Source of the DNA: Holophagaceae bacterium
GTDB taxonomy: Bacteria; Acidobacteriota; Holophagae; Holophagales; Holophagaceae
Assembly: GCA_003538615.1 (NCBI GenBank)
Contig: DPRT01000135.1
Location: 1-11,108, forward strand
Length of the DNA stretch: 11,108 nt
Direction: 5' to 3'
In this document: in pieces, positions 5,397-11,108 of the stretch
Layout of the letters: the number at the start of each line of letters is the position of its first letter
Position numbering within the stretch: the first letter of the stretch is position 1
The notes under the pieces: generated by a model
Seen by the model: the letters and a program-made list of their open reading frames with translations, nothing else
What the model was told of the DNA's origin: nothing
Databases searched by the model: none
Program-made: the position numbers and the translations under genes

Positions 5397-7436
5397 GTGA
5401 GCGGAAATTCTCAGTCAACTCCACGCGTAGCGGCCATCGTGGGGCCCTACCTCTCCGGAAAGACCTCCTTGATGGAGAGCCTTCTCTTCGTGGCAGGCGC
5501 CCTGCCGCGCAAGGGCTCCGTCAAGGAGGGGAACACCGTCGGCGACGCCTCCCTGGAGGCCAAGGCCCGCCAGATGAGCGTGGAGGCCAGCCTGGCGACC
5601 TGTTCCTTTCAGGGGGAGGACTGGACCCTCATCGACTGCCCGGGCTCCGTGGAGTTCCGCCAGGAGACGGTCCACGCCCTCATGGCCGCGGACATCGCCG
5701 TGGTGGTCTGCGATCCCGATCCGGCCCGCGCCCTCATGGCCGCGCCGGCCCTGAAGTTCCTCGATGACCACCAGATCCCCCACGTGCTGTTCCTCAACAA
5801 GATGGAGGCCGCGGGCAGCGCCGGTAGGCTGAAGGACGCCCTCAACGCCCTGCAGATGGTGTCCGAGCGCCCTCTGGTGCTGGTGGAGATCCCCATCCGC
5901 GAAGGGGATCAGGTCACGGGCTACGTGGACCTCATCAGCGAGCACGCCTACAAGTACGAAGCGGGCAGGGACGCAGACCTGATGCAGCTGCCGGAATCGG
6001 TGCTGCCGGAGGAGCACGAGGCCCGCCAGGCCATGCTGGAGAAGCTGGCCGACTTCGATGACCACCTCATGGAGGAGCTGCTCGGCGATGTGGTGCCCTC
6101 CCTGGAGGAGGTCAGCGCGGACATGGCCAAGGACGTGCAGCAGGATCTGCTGGTGCCGGTCTTCTTCGGCTCCGCCGACAAGGATGCCGGGGTCCGGCGC
6201 CTCTTCCAGGCCCTCTGCGAGGAGGCTCCGCGCGTGGATGCCACGGCGGCGCGGCTCGGCATTCCCGAAGGCAAGGACGCGCTGGTGCAGGTGTTCAAGA
6301 CCGTCCATGCCCAGCATGTGGGCAAGCTGAGCCTCTCCCGCGTGTGGCGCGGAGAGGTGGCCGATGGCACCACCCTGGCGGGCAGCCGCGTCAGCGGCAT
6401 CAACAAGCTCTTCGGCGCCCAGCAGCTCAAGCAGCAGAAGGCCACGGCCGGGGAAGTCGTCGCCCTGGGCCGCATGGACGAAGTCCATACCAGCGAGGGG
6501 CTGACCCCCACGGCCAAAGTCGAGCTGGCCTGGCCGGAACCCCTCCAGCCCATGCTGGCCCTCAGCCTGAACACCCTCAAGAGTGGCGATGACGTGAAGC
6601 TGTCGCTGGCGTTGCAGAAGCTCTGCGAGGAGGACGCCTCCCTCCAGGTGGAGCAGAACGCCGAAACCCAGGAGCGCGTCCTCTGGGGCCAGGGCGAGGT
6701 GCATCTCAAGTGCGCCCTGGACCGTCTCAAGAGCCGCTTCGGCCTGGATGTGCAGCACCACCCCCCCATGGTCCCCTACCGCGAGACCTTCACGAAGGCG
6801 GCCAAGGTCCACGGGCGGCACAAGCACCAGACCGGGGGCCACGGCCAGTTCGGCGACGTGTGGCTGGAGATCAAGCCCCTGCCGCGGGGCACGGGCTTCC
6901 AGTTCGAGGAGCGCATCGTGGGTGGCGTGGTGCCCAAGAACTTCTTCGGCGCCGTCGAGCACGGCGTGGTGGACTGGATGAAGCGGGGCCCCCTGGGCTT
7001 CCCCGTGGTGGACATCCATGTGGCCCTGGTGGACGGCAGCTACCACACCGTGGACAGCTCCGACATGGCCTTCAAGACCGCCGCCCGCATCGGCATGACC
7101 GAAGCCGCGCCGGTCTGCCATCCGGTGCTGCTGGAGCCCATCAGCGAGGTCCACATCAGCGTGCCCAGCGAGTTCACCCCCAAGGCCCAGCGCCTGGTGA
7201 CCGGAAGGCGCGGTGGCCAGGTCCTCGGCTTCGACGCCAAGCCCGGCTGGAACGGCTGGGACATCGTCTCCGCCTACATCCCCCAGGCGGAGATGAGCGA
7301 TGTCATCGTGGAACTCCGCAGCCTCACCATGGGCGTCGGCTCCTTCACCTGGGCCTTCCACCACCTGCAGGAACTGGTGGGCCGCGATGCCGACAAGGTG
7401 GTGGAGGCGCGGAAGCAGGCCAAGGCAACGGCATAG
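5397..7436 (+). CDS. EF-G-like translational GTPase paralog
   Basis: This 679-residue protein has all five EF-G domains: G domain (about 10-285), domain II (295-380), domain III (385-458), domain IV (460-575, with KHQTGGHGQFGDVW and GSYHTVDSSDMAF) and domain V (576-655). It matches the EF-G-like/EF-G-2 branch, not the main FusA. The P-loop is GPYLSGKT (16-23). Switch II reads DCPGS (80-84) where EF-G has DTPGH, so the GTPase-stimulating histidine is a serine. The base-specificity motif is NKME (134-137) instead of NKxD. GSA (258-260) stands in for G5. The start is a GTG at 5397 with AGGAGG at 5387-5392; the frame continues upstream only into the terminator. The protein is cytoplasmic and presumably binds ribosomes. 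Its function in this branch is poorly defined, and a role in normal translocation is doubtful. Confidence 0.9.
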   Translation: MSGNSQSTPRVAAIVGPYLSGKTSLMESLLFVAGALPRKGSVKEGNTVGDASLEAKARQMSVEASLATCSFQGEDWTLIDCPGSVEFRQETVHALMAADIAVVVCDPDPARALMAAPALKFLDDHQIPHVLFLNKMEAAGSAGRLKDALNALQMVSERPLVLVEIPIREGDQVTGYVDLISEHAYKYEAGRDADLMQLPESVLPEEHEARQAMLEKLADFDDHLMEELLGDVVPSLEEVSADMAKDVQQDLLVPVFFGSADKDAGVRRLFQALCEEAPRVDATAARLGIPEGKDALVQVFKTVHAQHVGKLSLSRVWRGEVADGTTLAGSRVSGINKLFGAQQLKQQKATAGEVVALGRMDEVHTSEGLTPTAKVELAWPEPLQPMLALSLNTLKSGDDVKLSLALQKLCEEDASLQVEQNAETQERVLWGQGEVHLKCALDRLKSRFGLDVQHHPPMVPYRETFTKAAKVHGRHKHQTGGHGQFGDVWLEIKPLPRGTGFQFEERIVGGVVPKNFFGAVEHGVVDWMKRGPLGFPVVDIHVALVDGSYHTVDSSDMAFKTAARIGMTEAAPVCHPVLLEPISEVHISVPSEFTPKAQRLVTGRRGGQVLGFDAKPGWNGWDIVSAYIPQAEMSDVIVELRSLTMGVGSFTWAFHHLQELVGRDADKVVEARKQAKATA

Positions 7437-7453
7437 ACCCCCGGCTCGTCCGG

Positions 7454-7475
7454 CTCCGGCCCTGGCGGGCCGGAG
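7454..7475 (+). other. GC-rich hairpin after the EF-G-like gene
   Basis: CTCCGGCCC (7454-7462) pairs perfectly with GGGCCGGAG (7467-7475) around the loop TGGC, 17 bases after the EF-G-like stop codon. It is followed by an A-rich stretch, not a T-run, so it is not a standard intrinsic terminator on the plus strand. It may protect the 3' end of the mRNA, or form part of a two-hairpin structure with 7518-7544, whose arms share the same outer six bases. Confidence 0.6.
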
Positions 7476-7517
7476 AATAAGAAAAGCGATAAAGCCCTTG
7501 CGATGAGACAATCCATA

Positions 7518-7544
7518 CTCCGGAATTCCCTTGGAATTCCGGAG
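7518..7544 (+). promoter_or_regulatory. 12-bp perfect inverted repeat just upstream of the DUF512 gene
   Basis: CTCCGGAATTCC (7518-7529) pairs perfectly with GGAATTCCGGAG (7533-7544) around the 3-nt loop CTT. The right arm ends 5 bases before the Shine-Dalgarno GGAG (7550-7553) of the TTG start. As RNA it would be a very stable hairpin next to the ribosome binding site; as DNA it is a long palindrome suited to a dimeric repressor. A weak promoter-like TTGCGA (7498-7503) lies 17 bases before CGGAAT in the left arm. The function is unknown, but the symmetry is certain. Confidence 0.6.
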
Positions 7545-7549
7545 CATAT

Positions 7550-7561
7550 GGAGTCCCCTTG
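7550..7561 (+). promoter_or_regulatory. Ribosome binding site that fixes a TTG start
   Basis: GGAG (7550-7553) lies 5 bases before TTG (7559-7561). In the DUF512 frame there is no ATG, GTG or TTG between the upstream TAA at 7490-7492 and this TTG. The next downstream start-like codon would cut into the PDZ domain. An out-of-frame ATG at 7548-7550, preceded by another GGAG (7541-7544), could compete for ribosomes. Confidence 0.7.
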
Positions 7562-9037
7562 GCCCAGAAAGGCGTACAGATCATCACGGTGGAACCGGGC
7601 AGCCTGGCCGAGGAGGCCGGGATCCGGCCCGGCGATACGCTGCTGGAGATCCACGGCGAGGCGGTGCTGGATCAGCTGAACTACCAGTTCCTCATCACCC
7701 GCGAGGACGCAGCGGTGCTGCTCGTGCAGCGGCCGGATGGCAGCACCTTCGAGGCTGAGGTGGAGAACGGCGGCGAAGGCATCGGCGTGGACCTGGCCCA
7801 GGATGAGGTGAAGGTCTGCAAGCAGAACTGCGTGTTCTGCTTCGTGCACCAGATGCCCAAGGGCTTCCGCAAGTCGCTCTACCTCAAGGACGAGGATGTG
7901 CGCCTGTCCTTCCTCTACGGCCACTTCACCACGCTCTCCAGCAGCGACGACGCCGAGCTGGACCGCATCGTGCGCGAGCGGCTCAGCCCCATCCACGTCT
8001 CGGTCCACGCCACGGATCCCGTGGCCCGGGTGAAGGTGGTGGGCAACCCCCGCGAGGGCGACATCCTCCGCAAGATCGACCGGCTGCTGGATGGGGGCAT
8101 CGATGTCCACACCCAGGCGGTGGTGGCGCCGGGGCTCAACGACGGCGCCATCTGGCAGCAGACGGTGGACGACCTGTGGGCGCGGCGGAAGGAGGGCCGG
8201 GGCAGCGTGCTCAGCCTCTCCTGCGTCCCCGTGGGGCTCACCGGCCACCGGGAGAACCTGCCTCTAGTGCAGGACGTGGGTGAGAGATTCGCCCGGGACT
8301 GGGTGGCCCGCTGGACGCCGGAGGTGCGGAAGTACGCCAAGGCCAATGAGGGGGAACCCTGGCTGCTGCTGGCGGACGAGTGGTTCACCCGGGGGGGCAT
8401 CGAGGTGCCGGGGCGGGCCTTCTATTCGAGATCCTGGGCCCAGCTGGAGAACGGGGTGGGCCTGGTGCGCCGGTTCCTGGAGCACAGCCGCCGCTTCATC
8501 AAGTCGCCACGGGCCCAGGGGTTCGCGGGGCGCCGTGTCCTTCTTCTGACAGGCGCGAGTTTCGCGCCTGTGCTCAGTCGCGTCGCGGCTGAGTTGAACA
8601 GAAAGGTCGGCAGCCACCTGCGCGTGGCGGCGGCGAAGAACGTCAGTTTCGGCGAAAGCGTCACCGTGGCGGGCCTGCTCTGCGGTGAGGATCTGAAATA
8701 TGCGGCTCATGCGGATCGGGAAGCCCGGGCCGGGCGCGCCGGCTGGGTGGACGCGGTGGTGGTGCCCTCCGCCAGCCTGCGCACGACCACGGGCCCCACG
8801 GACCAGTACACCCTGCGCGGCGCGGTGGTGCGCGAGGAAGGCACCTTCCTGGATGACCTGACCCTGCCCCAGCTGGCGGCGGATCTGGGTGTGCCCACGG
8901 TGCCCAGCGGCGCCAACCTGTCCCACCTGCTGGATCACCTGGAAGCCGCGGACCGCGGCGCCTTCCGGGGCGGTGCCCTGCAGTCAGCCTTCCACACCGC
9001 CGGCCTGAACCTGCCGCAGGGGGCCTACAACCCCTGA
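7559..9037 (+). CDS. PDZ-containing radical SAM-like DUF512 protein
   Basis: This is a 492-residue member of the DUF512 family, soluble and cytoplasmic. A PDZ-like domain (about 5-70) contains GSLAEEAGIRPGDTLLEIHGE. Cysteines C87, C91 and C94 (CKQNCVFC, a CxxxCxxC motif) indicate a 4Fe-4S cluster of the radical SAM type. The conserved stretches QMPKGFRKSLYLKD and RLSFLYGHFTTL follow. The DUF512 region (about 285-480) includes YSRSWAQLENGVG (289-301) and the conserved FGESVTVAGLL. The substrate and reaction are unknown for the family. In Firmicutes these genes often neighbour the ribosome-assembly GTPase Der; here the neighbour is an EF-G-like GTPase. Initiation is at TTG behind GGAG, just after a strong palindrome. 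Two adjacent hairpins lie inside the gene at the domain junction. The EamA transporter gene follows 24 bases downstream without a terminator. Confidence 0.9.
   Translation: MAQKGVQIITVEPGSLAEEAGIRPGDTLLEIHGEAVLDQLNYQFLITREDAAVLLVQRPDGSTFEAEVENGGEGIGVDLAQDEVKVCKQNCVFCFVHQMPKGFRKSLYLKDEDVRLSFLYGHFTTLSSSDDAELDRIVRERLSPIHVSVHATDPVARVKVVGNPREGDILRKIDRLLDGGIDVHTQAVVAPGLNDGAIWQQTVDDLWARRKEGRGSVLSLSCVPVGLTGHRENLPLVQDVGERFARDWVARWTPEVRKYAKANEGEPWLLLADEWFTRGGIEVPGRAFYSRSWAQLENGVGLVRRFLEHSRRFIKSPRAQGFAGRRVLLLTGASFAPVLSRVAAELNRKVGSHLRVAAAKNVSFGESVTVAGLLCGEDLKYAAHADREARAGRAGWVDAVVVPSASLRTTTGPTDQYTLRGAVVREEGTFLDDLTLPQLAADLGVPTVPSGANLSHLLDHLEAADRGAFRGGALQSAFHTAGLNLPQGAYNP
8549..8593 (+). repeat. Two back-to-back hairpins inside the DUF512 coding sequence
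   Basis: ACAGGCGCGA (8549-8558) pairs perfectly with TCGCGCCTGT (8562-8571) around a 3-nt loop. One base later, CTCAGTCG (8573-8580) pairs with CGGCTGAG (8586-8593), with one G-T wobble and a 5-nt loop. They cover codons about 331-345, where the C-terminal domain begins. Nearby codons such as AGT, TTG and AGA are less GC-biased than the rest of the gene. The encoded protein still matches the family, so this is not a disruption. Confidence 0.65.
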
Positions 9038-9061
9038 TGGGCTGAGGCCTTTCCGGGCAGG

Positions 9062-9949
9062 ATGGAGGGCATGACCGCCGATACCGTCCAGTCCCGCCGC
9101 ACGGTGGCCCGCGTGGAGCTCGCGGGTTCCGCGCTCTGCTTCGGCCTCATGGCCATCCTGGCCCGGAAGCTCACGCAGCCGGACGTGGGCTTTACGGCGG
9201 GCCACCTCGCGGTGCTGCGCTTCGTGGTGGGCGCGGTGCTGAGCCTCGCGGCCTTCGGGCTGATCCCGGGCCTCTACCGGCCCAGCAACTACCGGCTGCT
9301 GGTGATGCGGGGGCTCTCCGGCGGGGCCGTGGTGGTGCTCTACTTCTACGCCCTGGCCCACATCCCGGCGGGGGAGGCGGGCATCCTCTACAACGTGTTC
9401 CCGGTGATCGCCGTGGCCATGTCCCTGGCCATCTTCAAGGAACGGCCCACGGTCCACCTCTGGCTGGCCATCCTGGCGGCTTCCCTGGGTGTGGTGCTGG
9501 TGCTCCGCCAGGGCCACCTGGGTTTCGGCTTCGGCCGCGGGGAACTGGCGGCGCTGGCCGCGGCGGTCTTCGCAGCCGCCAGCGCCAATGCCATCCGGGC
9601 CGCGCGCCACACGGAGAATGCCGCCACCATCTTCTTCTTTTTCTGCCTGGCGGGCCTGCCGGTGGTGCTGCCCTTCGCCCTGTCCCCCTGGCCGGGGGGC
9701 CTGGGCCCCTGGGCGCTCGCCCTCCTCATGAGCCTGCTGGCCTTCGGGGGGCAGCTCCTGATGTCCGAGGCCTATGGCACCCTGGCCGTGTCCGAGGCGG
9801 CGGTATGGCTCCAGCTGCTGCCCATCGTCCAGTACCTGCTGGCGGTGCCCCTGCTGGGGGAGCGGGCCACGGGGCTGGGACTGGCGGGGGTGCTCATCAC
9901 TGTGGCGGGCGTGGCCTACGGCACGGTGATGGGGCACCGGAAGGCATGA
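9062..9949 (+). CDS. EamA/DMT-family transporter, ten membrane segments
   Basis: This 295-residue inner-membrane protein has two EamA repeats (about 18-148 and 160-288). Ten hydrophobic segments can be placed near 18-36, 47-67, 79-97, 104-124, 130-147, 159-178, 186-206, 215-234, 242-264 and 269-288. The motif ALAHIPAGEAGILYNVFPVIAVAMSL style region at 97-122 and the matching LAVSEAAVWLQLLPIVQYLL region at 241-260, each followed by a short segment ending in E-R (KER, GER), are family hallmarks. Members export or exchange small metabolites such as amino acids; the substrate here cannot be predicted. The start is uncertain: ATG at 9062 or ATG at 9071. The second has GGAGGG almost touching it; the first has only GGGCAGG. 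The gene is probably cotranscribed with the DUF512 gene and ends 1 base before a terminator hairpin. Confidence 0.88.
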   Translation: MEGMTADTVQSRRTVARVELAGSALCFGLMAILARKLTQPDVGFTAGHLAVLRFVVGAVLSLAAFGLIPGLYRPSNYRLLVMRGLSGGAVVVLYFYALAHIPAGEAGILYNVFPVIAVAMSLAIFKERPTVHLWLAILAASLGVVLVLRQGHLGFGFGRGELAALAAAVFAAASANAIRAARHTENAATIFFFFCLAGLPVVLPFALSPWPGGLGPWALALLMSLLAFGGQLLMSEAYGTLAVSEAAVWLQLLPIVQYLLAVPLLGERATGLGLAGVLITVAGVAYGTVMGHRKA

Positions 9950-9973
9950 AAAAGGGCCCCGGAGGGCCCTTTC
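9949..9973. terminator. Two-way terminator between converging EamA and ExbD genes
   Basis: AAAGGGCCC (9951-9959) pairs perfectly with GGGCCCTTT (9964-9972) around the loop CGGA. It starts directly after the EamA stop codon and 17 bases beyond the end of the minus-strand ExbD gene. On the minus strand the stem is followed by further T residues, giving five T from the A-run at 9949-9953; on the plus strand the T-run is only three. It should therefore be stronger for the ExbD operon. Confidence 0.75.
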
Positions 9974-9988
9974 GTGGATCGCGGGAGC

Positions 9989-10483
9989 CTAGCTGACGGG
10001 CGCCGCGGTGATGCGCCGCTTGAGGGAGACGGCCACTTTCACATCGCCGCCGTCCTGGCCCTGGAACTTGTCGAGCTGTTCGAGGGACTTCTTCTTCGCG
10101 GTGTCCGAGGCGACGCGGATGGCGTCGAGCACGTCCACCATGGCCTGGAACGTCACGTCCTCGTCCACCTTCAGGAACACCTTCCGGTAGTTGAGGGGCT
10201 GCAGCATGACGGCATCGGGCAGCTGGGCCTTGAGGCCTTCGGCGTCGATCTTGTCCTGCTGGAGGGTCATCGTGCCGTCCTGGTCCACCTGGATCAGGAT
10301 GTTGTTCGGATCAGGCTTGGGCGGGGTGGAGGTCACCTGGACCTGGGGCACCACGACCTTGGTGGCCTTGTCGAGGCCAGGCACCATCACGATGAAGACG
10401 ATGAGCAGCACCAGCACGATGTCGATGAGCGGGGTGACGTTGATATCGGATTTCTGCTTGCCCTTGGCGCCGCCGGCATCCAT
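9989..10483 (-). CDS. exbD: ExbD/TolR-family biopolymer transport protein (second copy)
   Basis: This 164-residue ExbD/TolR protein has a short basic cytoplasmic tail, one membrane helix (about residues 19-37) and a periplasmic domain. The helix contains DINVTPLIDIVLVLLIVF with the essential proton-pathway aspartate at D21. With ExbB it forms an inner-membrane motor that uses the proton gradient to energise outer-membrane or envelope processes. Its ATG overlaps the stop codon of the upstream ExbD copy (TGATG), so translation is probably coupled; a purine-rich AAGGAAGGGGG stretch precedes it. The two copies share the first 30 residues almost exactly but differ strongly in the periplasmic part. 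The gene is last in the visible operon and is followed by a terminator. The energised partner (a TonB-like or other protein) is not in the window. Confidence 0.93.
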   Translation of the reverse strand: MDAGGAKGKQKSDINVTPLIDIVLVLLIVFIVMVPGLDKATKVVVPQVQVTSTPPKPDPNNILIQVDQDGTMTLQQDKIDAEGLKAQLPDAVMLQPLNYRKVFLKVDEDVTFQAMVDVLDAIRVASDTAKKKSLEQLDKFQGQDGGDVKVAVSLKRRITAAPVS

Positions 10484-10974
10484 CAGTTGCCCCCTTCCTT
10501 CTTGTCCTTGTCTTCGCTGGTCACGATGGACGCCTCGTCGGCGCCACCCTTCCGGCAGACCTGGAACAGCTCATTGATGTACTTGAAGGGAAGGTCCGCA
10601 TCGGCCTTCACGAACACCACCTTCTGGCTCAGCTGCGAGACATTGCGGTTGATGTAGTCCTCAAGCTTCTGGCGCTGGGCTTCCTCGTTGATGAAGAAGC
10701 GCTCGTCCTTGGCGTCCTTGTCGTCGATGAGCACGGCGCCGGGTCCGATGACTTCGTACTTGTCATTGCGCTTGGACTGGAAGAGCAGGGTGAGGTACTT
10801 CTCATCCTTGTTCTTCTCGGCCTTCGGGCTGTGCTTGGCCAGCGGCAACTTCACGCTGCTGTTCACCGCGGGCGTGATCACGATGAAGATGATCAGCAGC
10901 ACCAGCACGATGTCCACAAGCGGCGTGACGTTGATGTCAGCCTTCATTCCACCCTTGGAACCACCTGCATCCAT
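10483..10974 (-). CDS. exbD: ExbD/TolR-family biopolymer transport protein (first copy)
   Basis: This 163-residue protein is a second ExbD/TolR family member. It has the same start (MDAGGSKG) and helix (DINVTPLVDIVLVLLIIF, essential Asp D21) as the copy downstream. The periplasmic part (about 40-163) is different, lysine- and glutamate-rich. Its middle section (about 88-116) predicts a helix ending in LEDYINRNVSQLSQ, followed by KVVFVKADADLPF, the usual ExbD fold strand. The C-terminus is highly charged (SEDKDKKEGGN). The start ATG at 10972-10974 has GAGGAG (10988-10983) 8 bases upstream. The stop overlaps the next start by one base. The order ExbB-ExbD-ExbD suggests a motor with two distinct ExbD subunits. 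The second subunit could be an alternative, not a co-resident, partner. Confidence 0.93.
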   Translation of the reverse strand: MDAGGSKGGMKADINVTPLVDIVLVLLIIFIVITPAVNSSVKLPLAKHSPKAEKNKDEKYLTLLFQSKRNDKYEVIGPGAVLIDDKDAKDERFFINEEAQRQKLEDYINRNVSQLSQKVVFVKADADLPFKYINELFQVCRKGGADEASIVTSEDKDKKEGGN

Positions 10975-10995
10975 GGTGTGTTCTCCTCAGAAAAT

Positions 10996-11021
10996 CGCCC
11001 GGGAGCTTGCGCCCCCGGGCG
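10996..11021 (-). other. Hairpin between ExbB and ExbD genes, attenuator-like
   Basis: On the minus strand, CGCCCGGG (11021-11014) pairs perfectly with CCCGGGCG (11003-10996) around a 10-nt loop and is followed by ATTTTC. The Shine-Dalgarno GAGGAG of the first ExbD begins 7 bases past the stem. The T-run is only four, so full termination is unlikely. Partial attenuation or mRNA processing that keeps ExbB levels above ExbD is a reasonable inference. Confidence 0.5.
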
Positions 11022-11034
11022 GGGGTGGAAAGTC

Positions 11035-11108
11035 TTAGCCCTGGCTCTCGCGGCGGATGAACTCGTCGATCATCTGGGAGGCCGCGTTGTTGATGTTGGT
11101 GACGACCA
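11035..11108 (-). CDS. exbB: ExbB/TolQ/MotA-family proton channel protein, C-terminal end only
   Basis: Only the last 23 codons are inside the window, ending with TAA at 11035-11037. The visible residues (VVTNINNAASQMIDEFIRRE, then SQG) form an amphipathic cytoplasmic tail like that of ExbB/TolQ proteins. The identification depends mostly on position, directly upstream of two ExbD genes on the same strand, where ExbB is expected. In the complex ExbB forms the pentameric channel around the ExbD helices. The rest of the gene lies to the right of the window. Confidence 0.72.
   Translation of the reverse strand, partial: VVTNINNAASQMIDEFIRRESQG

Noticed and set aside
7454..7475. Intrinsic terminator for the EF-G-like gene
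   Set aside because: The stem is good but is followed by AATAAGAAAA, not by T residues, so it lacks the required U-tract on the plus strand.
5415..7547. 710-codon minus-strand open frame opposite the EF-G-like gene
   Set aside because: Same shadow effect: the EF-G domains on the plus strand are unmistakable and the antisense product is His/Leu/Gly/Gln-rich noise.
9974..10657. 227-codon plus-strand frame across the ExbD genes
   Set aside because: It is antisense to two clear ExbD genes with conserved membrane helices and coupled translation, and its His/Asp/Val-rich product has no recognisable domain.

Overview
The window is GC-rich bacterial DNA, densely packed with genes and with G/C-ending codons dominating. 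The gene content is chromosomal housekeeping and metabolism, and I see no mobile element, tRNA, rRNA or CRISPR array. Recalled family resemblances suggest a free-living, diderm, Acidobacteriota-like bacterium (for example Holophaga/Geothrix). These are a FadN-type beta-oxidation protein, an EF-G-like paralog, a PDZ/radical-SAM DUF512 protein and tandem ExbD proteins. The assignment is inferred, not demonstrated. ExbB/ExbD proteins do imply a cell envelope with a periplasm.

Layout. Positions 1-400 (minus): 5' end of a duplicated-type anion ABC transporter permease that runs off the left edge. Positions 401-624: a short gap with an exceptionally good Shine-Dalgarno in front of a 17-codon ORF. 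Positions 625-1575 (minus): a MoxR-family AAA+ ATPase. Positions 1576-1724: a divergent regulatory region. Positions 1725-5271 (plus): a two-gene fatty-acid beta-oxidation operon, a thiolase (FadA type) followed by a fused 3-hydroxyacyl-CoA dehydrogenase/enoyl-CoA hydratase (FadN order), closed by a textbook intrinsic terminator. Positions 5397-7436 (plus): an EF-G-like translational GTPase with altered G-motifs. Positions 7437-7558: an intergenic region with two strong hairpins that share arm ends. Positions 7559-9037 (plus): the DUF512 protein (TTG start), followed closely by an EamA/DMT transporter (9062-9949). A two-way terminator separates these from a converging minus-strand operon, ExbB (3' end only) - ExbD - ExbD (11108 down to 9989).

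How the genes work together. Thiolase and FadN would together perform hydration, the second oxidation and thiolysis of beta-oxidation; the acyl-CoA dehydrogenase must lie elsewhere. The ExbB/ExbD/ExbD set would form a proton-driven inner-membrane motor. The EF-G-like protein and the DUF512 protein are neighbours. DUF512 proteins in other phyla often sit beside ribosome-assembly GTPases, so a translation-related link is possible but unproven.

The most unusual signals are the hairpin pair between the EF-G-like and DUF512 genes, two back-to-back hairpins inside the DUF512 coding sequence at its domain junction, the missing catalytic histidine and altered NKxD motif of the EF-G-like protein, and the tiny Cys-Cys ORF with a perfect Shine-Dalgarno ahead of the ABC permease. 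I found no complete undescribed defence or mobile system here.
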